Positions 8,594 through 19,524 are shown, numbered from the stretch's first letter. The stretch is DNA of 64,000 bases from Halomonas sp. Y3 (GCF_024137965.1 NZ_CP099975.1:868001-932000); one strand, 5' to 3'. Numbers and translations: made by a program. Notes: a model not told the origin generated them from the sequence alone.

Positions 8594-9202
8594 TCAGCGA
8601 GTACCCTCGAGCACCGTGCCGAGCTGCTGCAGGTAGGCGATCAGCGCGGTGATCTCCTGCTGGCCGCGCACCTCGCGGGTGGCGTTCTCGATCTCCTCAT
8701 CGGTGTAGGGCACGCCCAGGGTGCGCAGCGCCTGCATCTTGCGCGGCGTATCGTTGCCATCCAGGGCGCGCTCGAAGAGCCACGGGTAGGAGGGCATGAT
8801 CGACTCGGGCACCACGTCGCGGGGGTTGTACATGTGGGCGCGGTGCCAGTCGTCGCTGTAGCGCCCGCCGACGCGGGCCAGGTCCGGGCCGGTGCGCTTG
8901 GAACCCCACAGGAAATTGTGGTCGTAGACCGACTCGCCGGCCACGCTGTAGTGGCCGTAGCGCTCGGTCTCGGCGCGGAAGGGGCGAATCATCTGGGAGT
9001 GGCAGCCGACGCAGCCCTCGCGGCGATAGATGTCGCGACCTTCAAGCTCCAGTGCGGTGAGCGGGCGCAGCCCCTCCACCGGCTCCGTGGTCTGCTTCTG
9101 GAAGAACAGCGGCACGACCTCGGCCAGGCCGCCGAAGCTGATGACCACCAGGATCAGCACGGCGAGCAGGCCAACGTTCTTTTCGACAATCTCGTGTTTC
9201 AT
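8594..9202 (-). CDS. ccoO: CcoO, monohaem cytochrome c subunit II of cbb3 oxidase
   Basis: 202 residues from MKHEIVEKN, the typical CcoO start. One N-terminal helix (about 10-30) is followed by the haem c motif GCVGCH (C64-H68) and the conserved [18 protein letters not shown] segment. An alternative ATG at 9229 overlaps the ccoN stop (ATGA) and would add nine residues; coupling makes that start possible. CcoO relays electrons from CcoP to the catalytic subunit. Confidence 0.95.
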   Translation of the reverse strand: MKHEIVEKNVGLLAVLILVVISFGGLAEVVPLFFQKQTTEPVEGLRPLTALELEGRDIYRREGCVGCHSQMIRPFRAETERYGHYSVAGESVYDHNFLWGSKRTGPDLARVGGRYSDDWHRAHMYNPRDVVPESIMPSYPWLFERALDGNDTPRKMQALRTLGVPYTDEEIENATREVRGQQEITALIAYLQQLGTVLEGTR

Positions 9203-9225
9203 TGGTGTCGGTATCCCCGGTTGGC

Positions 9226-10650
<1,425 letters not shown>

Positions 10651-10722
10651 GTCAGGTTCCCATCGAACGCGGTAGCGGGGGTTGAAGCTGCGTCAGTTTG
10701 TCACGGATCCAGCTGCCCCAGG

Positions 10723-10736
10723 ATGATGCAGGTCAA
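10723..10736 (-). promoter_or_regulatory. Candidate Anr/Fnr box upstream of ccoN
   Basis: On the minus strand TTGACctgcATCAT matches TTGAT-N4-ATCAA with one change in each half-site. If centred at -41.5, transcription would begin near 10688, leaving a 38-nt leader before the ccoN ATG. cbb3 operons are classic Anr/Fnr targets and an anr gene lies in the same cluster. A good -10 hexamer is not visible. Confidence 0.5.
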
Positions 10737-10817
10737 GACGGTCGGGATTCTAGCGCAGCCCGCCTCAATCCTGAACACGCCAATCGGTGTAGGCGCCGAA
10801 CTCGTCAAGGAGTCGTA

Positions 10818-11534
10818 GTGTCGCATTATGCTTATCCGGATTATGCCCCCATTACCACCGAGGAGTGCGGGGAGCGTCTGGCACAGGGTGAACAGGGGCG
10901 CTGGTGGCTGCCGGAAGGTCCCCTGGAGGTGCGCGGCGAGGCGCGTATCGGTCGCCTGCTGATGGCCCACGGGGCGGGCGCCGGCCAGGATTCCACGTTC
11001 CTGGAACGCAGCCGCGATGCCCTGGCCGAACGCGGTGTCCAGACCCTGGCCATCGAGTTTGCCTACCTGCAGCAGATGCGTCGTGAGGCGCGCCGACGTC
11101 CCCCTCCTAAAGTCGATCGCCTGGTGGAGGAGCTGTCTCGCTGGTGCGACATTCTGACACACCCTGGGCTCCCTCCGCTCTGGCTGGGTGGAAAATCCCT
11201 GGGCGGTCGCGTGGCCAGCCTGGTGGCGGCGCGCGACGGCGCCGCTGGCCTGGTGCTGTGCGGCTACCCCTTCCATCCGCCGCGCCGGCCTGAGACTCTG
11301 CGCCTTGCCCACTGGCCGCTGATCGCCTGTCCGACCCTGGTGGTCCAGGGAAGCCGCGACCCCTTCGGCAGCCGTGAGGAGATCGCCGGCTATGATCTGG
11401 GAGCGGCACGGGTCCACTTCCTCGAGGACGGGGATCATGACTGGCAGCCGCGCCGTGCCAGCGGTTTGACCCAGGGGGGGCTGATCGAGGAGGGGGCTGC
11501 GGCGATCGCCGATTTCCTGGCGCGCCAGGCCTGA
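10818..11534 (+). CDS. Alpha/beta hydrolase of the KANL3/Tex30 (COG3571) type
   Basis: 238 residues with a GTG start at 10818, chosen because AAGGAG (10807-10812) sits five bases upstream; an earlier in-frame start lacks such a site. Features of the alpha/beta hydrolase fold are visible: LLMAHGAGAGQDS near the N terminus, the nucleophile elbow GGKSLGGR (Ser in GxSxG), PTLVVQGSRDPFG with the acidic residue, and DGDHDW with the likely catalytic His. Substrate is unknown. It is divergent from ccoN and shares a 167-bp intergenic region containing the Anr-type box. Confidence 0.8.
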   Translation: MSHYAYPDYAPITTEECGERLAQGEQGRWWLPEGPLEVRGEARIGRLLMAHGAGAGQDSTFLERSRDALAERGVQTLAIEFAYLQQMRREARRRPPPKVDRLVEELSRWCDILTHPGLPPLWLGGKSLGGRVASLVAARDGAAGLVLCGYPFHPPRRPETLRLAHWPLIACPTLVVQGSRDPFGSREEIAGYDLGAARVHFLEDGDHDWQPRRASGLTQGGLIEEGAAAIADFLARQA

Positions 11535-11604
11535 TCCTCAGGCCTCGGGCAAGCCGATGAAAAGCCACCGGAATGCGGATGTGCCCCACTCGTGGCAAAA
11601 AGCG

Positions 11605-11632
11605 TTGACATTGGGTCCGGCCCCTGTAGAAT
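11605..11632 (+). promoter_or_regulatory. Sigma-70 promoter of the tRNA array
   Basis: TTGACA (11605-11610), 16-bp spacer, TAGAAT (11627-11632). Start expected about 12 nt before the first tRNA. Near-consensus elements fit a strong stable-RNA promoter. Confidence 0.75.
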
Positions 11633-11650
11633 GCAGCGCCACGTGACCAG

Positions 11651-11726
11651 GGGTGGTTAGCTCAGCTGGGAGAGCACCAGCCTTACAAGCTGGGGGTCAC
11701 AGGTTCGAACCCTGTACCACCCACCA
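11651..11726 (+). tRNA. tRNA-Val (anticodon TAC)
   Basis: 76-nt cloverleaf with encoded CCA. The acceptor GGGTGGT pairs with ACCACCC, the anticodon loop is CTTACAA (TAC), and the T loop is TTCGAAC. First of five tRNAs in the array. Confidence 0.97.
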
Positions 11727-11767
11727 TTGCCCTCGGGCAGTCGTGGATCACGTAGAAAGCACGCAGC

Positions 11768-11844
11768 GGACCGGTAGTTCAGTTGGTTAGAATGCCGGCC
11801 TGTCACGCCGGAGGTCGCGGGTTCGAGTCCCGTCCGGTCCGCCA
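11768..11844 (+). tRNA. tRNA-Asp (anticodon GTC), copy 1
   Basis: 77-nt cloverleaf with encoded CCA. Acceptor GGACCGG/CCGGTCC, anticodon loop CTGTCAC (GTC), T loop TTCGAGT. Identical in sequence to the other two tRNA-Asp copies in the array. Confidence 0.97.
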
Positions 11845-11871
11845 ACGTGTTTTTGACAGGTGTCATCTTGT

Positions 11872-11948
11872 GGACCGGTAGTTCAGTTGGTTAGAATGCC
11901 GGCCTGTCACGCCGGAGGTCGCGGGTTCGAGTCCCGTCCGGTCCGCCA
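11872..11948 (+). tRNA. tRNA-Asp (anticodon GTC), copy 2
   Basis: Exact repeat of copy 1, with CCA, after a 27-nt spacer. Confidence 0.97.
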
Positions 11949-12023
11949 TGATGATGGCCTGACAGCAGTAGCAAAAATGGCAGTAGCAGTAGTAGAAAAC
12001 GCAGCACGCTTTGCAGTCTTCGT

Positions 12024-12100
12024 GGGTGATTAGCTCAGTTGGTTAGAGCACCAGCCTCACATGCTGGGGGTCACTGGTTCGAATCCGGTATCACCCACCA
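12024..12100 (+). tRNA. tRNA-Val (anticodon CAC)
   Basis: 77-nt cloverleaf with CCA. Acceptor GGGTGAT/ATCACCC, anticodon loop CTCACAT (CAC). Reads GUG; with the TAC isoacceptor it covers the purine-ending Val codons. Confidence 0.95.
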
Positions 12101-12103
12101 CGC

Positions 12104-12180
12104 GGACCGGTAGTTCAGTTGGTTAGAATGCCGGCCTGTCACGCCGGAGGTCGCGGGTTCGAGTCCCGTCCGGTCCGCCA
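12104..12180 (+). tRNA. tRNA-Asp (anticodon GTC), copy 3
   Basis: Exact repeat of the other tRNA-Asp genes, only three bases after tRNA-Val(CAC). Confidence 0.97.
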
Positions 12181-12232
12181 TCTGCTGCAAGTGTCGTCTG
12201 CCTGTGCATCTGGATGCACACGAATTCCCGAA

Positions 12233-12270
12233 GCCTCGAGCCTTTACGCTCGGGGCTTTTTCGTTTTTGC
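12233..12270 (+). terminator. Rho-independent terminator of the tRNA array
   Basis: Stem GCCTCGAGC/GCTCGGGGC (one T-G pair) with loop CTTTAC, followed by TTTTTCGTTTTTG. It lies about 50 nt after the last tRNA. Confidence 0.85.
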
Positions 12271-12372
12271 CTTTCCCTTCCCCTTCCGGCTCCCTGGTCG
12301 TTTCTTTCTTTAGGCTTTGCGCCCTTGCGTCCACTGTCATACAGTTGTTTGAATTTGGACCCGCAGCTGTGG

Positions 12373-12407
12373 ATCAACAGCCGTAGATCAACAGTTCTAT
12401 ATCAACA
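12373..12407 (+). repeat. Three ATCAACA direct repeats with exact 14-bp period
   Basis: ATCAACA occurs at 12373-12379, 12387-12393 and 12401-12407, so repeat starts are 14 bp apart. The block ends three bases before the AAGGAG site of the fadH-like gene. Function unknown; could be a binding array or a chance leader repeat. Confidence 0.7.
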
Positions 12408-12421
12408 ACAAGGAGCATGCC

Positions 12422-14433
12422 GTGACTGCCTACCCCCATCTCTTGAGCCCCCTGTCGCTGGGCCATCTGACGCTGCCCAACCGGGTGCTGATGGGCTCCA
12501 TGCACACCAATCTGGAGGAGGCGCCCGGCGGCTTCGAGCGTCTGGCCGCCTTCTATGCCGAGCGGGCCCGGGAGGGGGTGGCGCTGATCGTCACCGGCGG
12601 CATCGCCCCCAACCCGGAGGGCGCCGTCTTCCAGGGCGCCGCCACCCTGGAGGGAGAGGCGCAGCTGCCCGATCATCGCCGCCTGGTAGAGGCGGTTCAC
12701 GCCGAGGGTGGGCGCCTCTGCCTGCAGATCCTTCACGCCGGCCGCTACGCCTATTCGCCGGAGCTGGTCGCCCCCTCGGCGATCCAGGCGCCGATCAACC
12801 CCTTCACGCCTCGGGAGCTCTCCGCCGAGGACGTCGAGAAGCAGATCGCCGACTATGTGCGCTGCGCGACCCTGGCGCAGCAGGCGGGCTATGACGGGGT
12901 GGAGGTGATGGGCTCCGAGGGTTACCTGATCAACCAGTTCGTCTGCCGGCGCACCAACCATCGGGACGACGCCTGGGGCGGCAGCTTCGAGAAGCGTATG
13001 CGGTTTCCCGTGGAGATCGTGCGGCGCATCCGCGAGGCGGTGGGTGAGACGTTCCTGGTCATCTTCCGCCTCTCCATGATCGACCTGGTGGAGGAGGGCA
13101 GCACCCATGACGAGGTGGTGGCCCTGGGGCGCGCCATCGAAGCGGCCGGCGCCAGCCTCATCAATACCGGGATCGGCTGGCACGAGGCGCGGGTGCCGAC
13201 CATCGTCACCAGCGTGCCGCGGGCGGCCTTCACCGAGGTGACGCGGCGGCTCAAGGCCGAGCTCGCGGTGCCGCTGATCACCACCAACCGCATCAACATG
13301 CCGGAGGTGGCGGAGCGGGTGCTGGCCGAGGGCCATGCGGACATGGTCTCCATGGCGCGCCCCTTCCTGGCCGACCCGGCCTGGGTGACCAAGGCCGCCG
13401 AGGGCAGGAGCGAGGAGATCAACACCTGCATCGCCTGCAACCAGGCCTGCCTCGACCACACCTTCGCGGGCAAGGCGACCTCCTGCCTGGTCAACCCGCG
13501 CGCCGGCCACGAGACCGAACTGGTGATCGAGCCCGCCCGTGCGCCGCGGCGCATCGCCGTGGTGGGCGGCGGGCCCGCGGGCCTGGCCGCGGCGGTGACC
13601 GCCGCCCGCCGCGGCCATGCGGTGACCCTCTTCGAGCGAAGTGCCGAGCTGGGCGGGCAGTTCAACTATGCCCGGCGCATTCCCGGCAAGGAGGAGTTCG
13701 ACGAGACCCTGCGCTACTTCCGGGTGATGCTCGACAAGCATGGCGTGCGGGTGCGGCTCGGCTGCGAGGCGGATGCCCAGGCGCTGGCGGCCTTCGACGG
13801 GGTGGTGCTGGCCAGCGGCGTGCGGCCGCGCCGGCTCGAACTGCCCGGCAGCGACCACCCCAAGGTGATCGGCTACCCCACGGCGATCCTGCATCCGGAG
13901 CGGGTCGGCAGGCGGGTGGCGATCATCGGTGCCGGCGGCATCGGCTTCGATGTGGCCGAGCTGCTGACCCAGGTGGGGCGGCCCGCCCTGGACGCCGAGG
14001 CCTGGTGCGAGGAGTGGGGGTGGATCTCGCGGTTGCGACCCCGGGTGGCCTCAAGGCGCCGCGGCGCCCCGAGGTGCCGCGCCGGGTCTTCCTGCTCCAG
14101 CGCAAGGCCTCCAAGCCCGGGAAGGGCCTCGGCAAGACCACCGGCTGGGTGCACCGCGCCTCGCTCAAGCAGCGCGGCGTTGAAACGCTGGCCGGCTGCG
14201 AGTACCTGGGCGTCGACGATGCCGGCCTGCATCTGCGAGTGGGGGGAGAGCCGCGTCTGCTCGAGGTCGACAGCGTGGTGGTCTGTGCCGGCCAGGAGCC
14301 GGTGCGCGACCTGCTGGCGCCGCTCCAGGCGGCGGGCGTCGAGGTGCACCTGATCGGCGGCGCCGATGAGGCCGCCGAACTCGATGCCAAGCGCGCCATC
14401 GACCAGGGGACCCGGGTCGCCGCGGCGCTCTGA
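12422..14433 (+). pseudogene. fadH: FadH-like 2,4-dienoyl-CoA reductase, disrupted by a -1 frameshift
   Basis: NADPH-dependent 2,4-dienoyl-CoA reductase for beta-oxidation of unsaturated fatty acids. An N-terminal old-yellow-enzyme TIM barrel holds FMN and a C-terminal dinucleotide-binding domain holds FAD. The CIACNQACLDHTF segment supplies the [4Fe-4S] Cys residues, and GGGPAGLAAA is the FAD motif. GTG 12422 has AAGGAG six bases upstream. Reading breaks at a G5 run (14016-14020): frame 1 ends in unrelated residues, while the next frame continues with family sequence (LQRKASKPGKGLGKTTGW, VVCAGQEP, KRAIDQGTR) to the stop at 14433. A sixth G restores one 670-residue reading frame, so the break is probably an assembly error. 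Confidence 0.88.
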
Positions 14434-14452
14434 CTCCGCTCCGTCCTCCCGC

Positions 14453-14487
14453 CGCAGCCTCTCCGAGCCCCGCTCGGAGAGGCTGCG
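14453..14487 (+). terminator. Long perfect hairpin after fadH
   Basis: CGCAGCCTCTCCGAGC pairs perfectly over 16 bp with GCTCGGAGAGGCTGCG, with a 3-nt loop. A weak pyrimidine tract (TCCTTT) follows. Likely the fadH terminator. Confidence 0.7.
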
Positions 14488-14683
14488 TCCTTTCAACGTT
14501 TAACGGTCGCGGCCTTCGCCTCGAACCTCCTCGTCTCCCCGGGCTCTCAGGGGTAAATGGCTCAAGCGTTGATTCGATGTCCGCTGATATTGTGCAGGCC
14601 TGACCTACGCTGAGGTTACCCCGTCCCGGGCGCCCCCCCTTGATGAAACGGGCGTCGACTCTTCGGGTTTCAAGGAGGCAGTG

Positions 14684-16606
14684 ATGAGCATCTTCGACCA
14701 TGTACAGAACCGCTACGCTCGGGTCCAGCAGGAGGAGCTGAGCCTCGAGGAGTATCTGGAGCTGTGTCGCCGGGAGCCCGTGGCCTACGCCTCGGCCGCC
14801 GAGCGCATGCTCGAGGCCATCGGTGAGCCCGAGGTGATCGATACGGCCAAGGATCCGCGCCTTTCGCGCATCTTCTCCAACAAGGTGATTCGCCGCTACC
14901 CGGCGTTCTCGGAGTTCTACGGCATGGAGGAGGCGATCGAGCAGATCGTTGCCTACTTCCGGCACGCCGCCCAGGGCCTCGAGGAGCGCAAGCAGATTCT
15001 CTATCTGCTGGGGCCGGTGGGGGGCGGCAAGTCGTCCCTGGCCGAGCGGCTCAAGCTGCTGATGGAGCGGGTGCCCTTCTATGCGATCAAGGGCTCCCCG
15101 GTCTATGAGTCGCCGCTGGGCCTCTTCTCGCCCGAGGAGGATGGCGAGCTGCTCGAGAAGGAGTACGGCATCCCGCGGCGCTACCTCAAGAGCGTGATGT
15201 CGCCCTGGGCGGCCAAGCGGCTCAAGGAGTATGGCGGCGATATCTCCCAGTTCCGGGTGGTGCGGCTCTACCCCTCGCGCCTCAATCAGATCGCCATCTC
15301 CAAGACCGAGCCCGGCGACGAGAACAACCAGGACATCTCGTCGCTGGTGGGCAAGGTGGATATCCGTCAGCTGGAGATGTACTCCCAGGATGACCCCGAC
15401 GCCTACAGCTTCTCCGGCGGCCTGTGCCGGGCCAACCAGGGGCTGATGGAGTTCGTGGAGATGTTCAAGGCGCCGATTAAGGTGCTGCATCCGCTGCTCA
15501 CCGCGACCCAGGAGGGCAACTACAACCCCACCGAGGGGATGGGGGCCATTCCCTTCGAGGGGGTCGTCCTGGCCCACTCCAACGAGAGCGAGTGGCAGGC
15601 GTTTCGCAACAACCGCAACAACGAGGCCTTCCTCGACCGGGTCTACATCGTCAAGGTGCCCTACTGCCTGCGGGTCTCCGAGGAGGTGAAGATCTACCAG
15701 AAGCTGCTCGAGCACTCCTCCCTCAATGAGGCGCCCTGCGCTCCGGACACCCTGCGCATGCTGGCCCAGTTCTCGGTGCTCTCGCGGCTCAAGGAGACCG
15801 AAAACTCCAGCATCTACTCCAAGATGCGGGTCTACGACGGCGAGAACCTCAAGGATACCGACCCCAAGGCCAAGTCGATCCAGGAGTATCGCGACTCTGC
15901 CGGGGTCGACGAGGGGATGGATGGCCTCTCCACCCGCTTCGCCTTCAAGATCCTCTCCAAGGTGTTCAACTTCGACAGTCACGAGGTGGCCGCCAACCCG
16001 GTGCACCTGCTCTATGTGCTGGAGCAGCGCCTGGAGCAGGAGCAGCTTCCCCGGGAGACCTTCGAGCGCTACCTGCGCTTCATCAAGGAGTACCTGGCAC
16101 CGCGCTACGTCGACTTCATCGGCAAGGAGATCCAGACCGCCTACCTGGAGTCCTACTCCGAATATGGCCAGAACATCTTCGACCGCTACGTCACCTATGC
16201 CGACTTCTGGATCCAGGATCAGGAGTATCGCGACCCCGAGACCGGCGAGCTCTTCAACCGCCAGGCCCTCAACGAGGAGCTGGAGAAGATCGAGAAGCCG
16301 GCGGGGATCTCCAATCCCAAGGACTTCCGCCACGAGGTGGTCAACTTCGTGCTGCGGGCCCGGGCCCAGAACAACGGCATGAATCCCAGCTGGCAGTCCT
16401 ACGAGAAGCTGCGCGGGGTGATCGAGCACAAGATGTTCGCCAACACCGAGGAGCTCTTGCCGGTCATCTCCTTCAACGCCAAGGCCTCTCAGTCGGACCA
16501 GAAGAAGCACGAGGACTTCGTGGCCAGGATGGTCGATCGGGGCTACACCGAGAAGCAGGTGCGCCTGCTCTCCGAGTGGTACCTGCGGGTGCGCAAGTCG
16601 CAGTAG
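14684..16606 (+). CDS. prkA: PrkA/YeaG family serine protein kinase
   Basis: 640 residues, collinear with E. coli YeaG. ATG 14684 is five bases after AAGGAGG; the GTG three bases earlier is too close to it. An AAA+-like PrkA domain with the P-loop GPVGGGKS (110-117) is followed by the C-terminal PrkA kinase domain. Long invariant stretches such as FKAPIKVLHPLLTATQEG, SSIYSKMRVYDGE and DRYVTYADFWIQDQEYRDP are intact. YeaG acts with YeaH in nutrient-starvation and stress responses; the physiological substrates are poorly known. It is the first gene of prkA-yeaH-spoVR. Confidence 0.97.
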   Translation: MSIFDHVQNRYARVQQEELSLEEYLELCRREPVAYASAAERMLEAIGEPEVIDTAKDPRLSRIFSNKVIRRYPAFSEFYGMEEAIEQIVAYFRHAAQGLEERKQILYLLGPVGGGKSSLAERLKLLMERVPFYAIKGSPVYESPLGLFSPEEDGELLEKEYGIPRRYLKSVMSPWAAKRLKEYGGDISQFRVVRLYPSRLNQIAISKTEPGDENNQDISSLVGKVDIRQLEMYSQDDPDAYSFSGGLCRANQGLMEFVEMFKAPIKVLHPLLTATQEGNYNPTEGMGAIPFEGVVLAHSNESEWQAFRNNRNNEAFLDRVYIVKVPYCLRVSEEVKIYQKLLEHSSLNEAPCAPDTLRMLAQFSVLSRLKETENSSIYSKMRVYDGENLKDTDPKAKSIQEYRDSAGVDEGMDGLSTRFAFKILSKVFNFDSHEVAANPVHLLYVLEQRLEQEQLPRETFERYLRFIKEYLAPRYVDFIGKEIQTAYLESYSEYGQNIFDRYVTYADFWIQDQEYRDPETGELFNRQALNEELEKIEKPAGISNPKDFRHEVVNFVLRARAQNNGMNPSWQSYEKLRGVIEHKMFANTEELLPVISFNAKASQSDQKKHEDFVARMVDRGYTEKQVRLLSEWYLRVRKSQ

Positions 16607-16621
16607 TGCGAGGAGGTCGGC

Positions 16622-17902
16622 ATGACCTATTTCATCGATCGTCGCCCCAACGCTCGGCACAAGAGCGCCGTCAACCGGCAGCGCTTCCTGGACCGCTACC
16701 GCACCCATATCAAGCGCTCGGTGGAGGAGGCGGTCAATCGCCGCTCCATCACCGACATGGAGCGTGGCGAGAAGGTGTCGATTCCCGCTCGGGATATCTC
16801 GGAGCCGGTCTTTCAGCACGGCACCGGCGGGCGGCGGACCATTGTTGCCCCGGGCAACAAGGAGTTCGTGGAGGGAGATCGCCTGCGCCGCCCGGGCGGC
16901 GGTGGGGGCGGGGGCGCCGGCGAGGGCAGCGCCTCGAACCAGGGCGAGGGCATGGACGAGTTCGCCTTTACCCTCTCCCGGGAGGAGTTCCTCGACTTCG
17001 TCTTCGACGGCCTGGAGCTTCCCCATCTGGAGCGCAAGTCGCTGGTGGACCTCGACGAGGTGCGCCCGGTGCGCGCCGGGGTGTCCCGGGACGGCGTGCC
17101 GGCGCGGATCAATATCGTGCGCTCCATGCGCGAGGCCCAGGCCCGGCGCATCGCCATGCGGGCGCCGATCCGCCGAGCCCTGCGCGAGGCCCGTGAGGCC
17201 CTGGAGGTCGAGGAGAGCAAGGATCCGGTGCTGCGCAACCCGGCGCGCATCGCTGAGCTCAGGGTCGAGATCGAGCGCCTGGAGAAGCGCCTCGAGGCGG
17301 TGCCCTTCATCGACACCTTCGACCTGCGCTACAACCATCTCGTCAACCAGCCGATGCCGTCGAGCAAGGCGGTGATGTTCTGCATCATGGACGTTTCCGG
17401 CTCCATGACCCAGGCCCACAAGGACATCGCCAAGCGCTTCTTCCTGCTGCTCTACCTCTTCCTGGAGCGCAGCTACGAGAAGGTCGAGCTGGTCTTCGTG
17501 CGCCACCACACCGCGGCCAAGGAGGTGGACGAGGAGGAGTTCTTCTACTCCCGGGAGACCGGCGGCACCATCGTCTCCAGCGCGCTTACCCTGGTCGACG
17601 AGATCATCGATGACCGCTACCCGCCGGGGCAGTGGAACCTCTATGTGGCCCAGGCCTCGGACGGCGACAACTGGGACGATGACTCCGTGACCTGCCGCGA
17701 TCTGCTGATCAAGAAGCTGATGCCGCGCCTTCAGTACTACACCTACGTGGAGATCACGCCCCATGCGCACCAGGCGCTGTGGGAGGAGTACGAGAGCGTG
17801 GCCGCGGAGTTTCCTGCGCGCTTTGCCATGCGTCAGATCGTCGAGGCCGGCGATATCTATCCGGTGTTCCGCGAGCTGTTCAAGCGGCGCGTCGCCGGCT
17901 GA
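16622..17902 (+). CDS. yeaH: YeaH/DUF444 family protein with von Willebrand A-like domain
   Basis: 426 residues, partner of PrkA/YeaG. GAGGAGG precedes ATG 16622. The N terminus [20 protein letters not shown] is typical. A Gly-rich linker of about 20 residues follows near residue 90. The C-terminal half carries a MIDAS-like DVSGSM (D257), as in metal-binding VWA domains. The YeaG-YeaH pair is co-regulated in enterics; YeaH's biochemical role is unclear and may be scaffolding of the kinase. It starts 15 bases after prkA and 29 bases before spoVR. Confidence 0.95.
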   Translation: MTYFIDRRPNARHKSAVNRQRFLDRYRTHIKRSVEEAVNRRSITDMERGEKVSIPARDISEPVFQHGTGGRRTIVAPGNKEFVEGDRLRRPGGGGGGGAGEGSASNQGEGMDEFAFTLSREEFLDFVFDGLELPHLERKSLVDLDEVRPVRAGVSRDGVPARINIVRSMREAQARRIAMRAPIRRALREAREALEVEESKDPVLRNPARIAELRVEIERLEKRLEAVPFIDTFDLRYNHLVNQPMPSSKAVMFCIMDVSGSMTQAHKDIAKRFFLLLYLFLERSYEKVELVFVRHHTAAKEVDEEEFFYSRETGGTIVSSALTLVDEIIDDRYPPGQWNLYVAQASDGDNWDDDSVTCRDLLIKKLMPRLQYYTYVEITPHAHQALWEEYESVAAEFPARFAMRQIVEAGDIYPVFRELFKRRVAG

Positions 17903-17931
17903 AGGGGCAGCGACTCGCCGAGGAGGCATCC

Positions 17932-19485
17932 ATGACACGACGCAAGCCCATTGCCACCGGTTCCGACTGGAACTTCGAGACCCTGGCCGAGTTCGAGCGC
18001 GAGATCGCCCGGCTGGCCGACGAGTACCGGCTCGACACCTACCCCAACCAGATCGAGGTGATCACCACCGAGCAGATGATGGACGCCTATGCCAGCGTCG
18101 GCATGCCGGTGGGCTACCACCACTGGTCCTTCGGCAAGCAGTTCCTCGCCGTGGAGCAGGCCTATCGGCGCGGTCAGATGGGGCTGGCCTACGAGCTGGT
18201 GATCAACTCCGACCCCTGCATCGCCTACCTGATGGAGGAGAACTCCTTGATGATGCAGGTGCTGGTGATGGCCCACGCCTGCTACGGCCACAACTCCTTC
18301 TTCAAGGGCAACTACCTGTTTCGTGCCTGGACCGACGCCGGCTCCATCGTCGACTACCTGGTGTTCGCTCGGAAGTACATCGCCCAGTGCGAGGAGCGTC
18401 ACGGGGTGCGGGCGGTGGAGCAGCTGCTCGACGCCTGCCATGCCCTGCAGAACTACGGCGTCGACCGCTACAAGCGCCCCTCGCCGATCTCCGCCGAGGA
18501 GGAGGCGCGTCGCCAGAAGGAGCGCGAGGAGTACCTGCAGGCCCAGGTCAATACCCTGTGGCGCACCATTCCCGGGCGCCCCTCGGCGGAGGCGCTGGGG
18601 GATGGCCATGACGAGGAGGATCCCCTGGGGCTGCACGGCGGCGGCCGCTACCCCGCCGAGCCCCAGGAGAACCTGCTCTACTTCATCGAGAAGAACGCGC
18701 CGCTGCTGGCGCCCTGGCAGCGCGAGGTGGTGCGCATCGTGCGCAAGCTGGCCCAGTACTTCTATCCCCAGCGCCAGACCCAGGTGATGAACGAGGGGTG
18801 GGCCACCTTCTGGCACTACACCCTGATGAATCGTCTCTATGAGGAGGGGCTGGTGGACGAGGGGCTGATGCTGGAGTTCCTGCAGTCCCATACCGCCGTG
18901 GTCAACCAGCCCGACTTCGACAGCCCCTGGTTCAGCGGGATCAACCCCTATGCCCTTGGCTTTGCCATCTTCAGCGATCTCAAGCGCCTCTGCGAGGCCC
19001 CCACCGAGGAGGATCACCGCTGGTTTCCGGACAGTGCCGGCAGCGACTGGCGGGAGACCCTGGAGTTCGCCATGAAGAACTTCAAGGACGAGTCCTTCAT
19101 CCAGCAGTTCCTCTCACCCAAGGTGATTCGCGACCTCAAGCTCTTCATGGTGGTGGATGACGACCAGGAGGAGATGCTGGAGGTGAAGGCGATTCATGAC
19201 GAGCGCGGCTACCGGCGCATCCGGGAGGCCCTGGCCACCCAGTACGCGCTCTCGGTGCGCGAGCCCAACATCCAGATCTACTCGGCGGATATCCGCGGCG
19301 ACCGCTCGCTCACCCTGCGCCACGTCCAGGACAGCCGCCGCCCCCTGGCGCGCAGCGTCTATCCGGTGATTCGTCACCTGCACCAGCTGTGGGGCTTCCC
19401 CGTCCATCTCGAGTCGATGGAGGGCGACGAGGTGGTGAGGCGCTATCAGTGGCCGCTGCCCGAGGAGGCTGCCGCTCAGGCCTGA
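17932..19485 (+). CDS. ycgB: SpoVR family protein (YcgB-like)
   Basis: 517 residues from ATG 17932, with AGGAGG seven bases upstream. The N terminus TGSDWNFETLAEFEREIARL and the YPNQIEVITTEQMMDAY segment are characteristic. His- and Cys-bearing conserved stretches include HHWSFGKQF, ELVINSDPCIAY, AHACYGHNSFF and NEGWATFWHYTLM. SpoVR was named for a spore cortex role in Bacillus, but non-sporulating proteobacteria carry it next to prkA/yeaH, so here it belongs to a stress module of unknown chemistry. A strong hairpin follows the stop. Confidence 0.95.
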   Translation: MTRRKPIATGSDWNFETLAEFEREIARLADEYRLDTYPNQIEVITTEQMMDAYASVGMPVGYHHWSFGKQFLAVEQAYRRGQMGLAYELVINSDPCIAYLMEENSLMMQVLVMAHACYGHNSFFKGNYLFRAWTDAGSIVDYLVFARKYIAQCEERHGVRAVEQLLDACHALQNYGVDRYKRPSPISAEEEARRQKEREEYLQAQVNTLWRTIPGRPSAEALGDGHDEEDPLGLHGGGRYPAEPQENLLYFIEKNAPLLAPWQREVVRIVRKLAQYFYPQRQTQVMNEGWATFWHYTLMNRLYEEGLVDEGLMLEFLQSHTAVVNQPDFDSPWFSGINPYALGFAIFSDLKRLCEAPTEEDHRWFPDSAGSDWRETLEFAMKNFKDESFIQQFLSPKVIRDLKLFMVVDDDQEEMLEVKAIHDERGYRRIREALATQYALSVREPNIQIYSADIRGDRSLTLRHVQDSRRPLARSVYPVIRHLHQLWGFPVHLESMEGDEVVRRYQWPLPEEAAAQA

Positions 19486-19524
19486 GGGGGCGGCCCTCCC
19501 TTGAGCGTCAGGGCCTGAAACGAC

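Noticed and set aside
12119..12377. Small open frames over the tRNA array
   Set aside because: They translate tRNA sequence and the terminator; not real genes.
16888..16950. Gly codon repeat in yeaH as a possible frameshift or insertion
   Set aside because: The frame is maintained on both sides and a Gly-rich linker is normal in this family.
14165..17938. Very long minus-strand open frame opposite fadH, prkA and yeaH
   Set aside because: It is a shadow of high-GC coding sequence on the plus strand, with a low-complexity His/Leu/Val/Asp-rich translation and no family motif.
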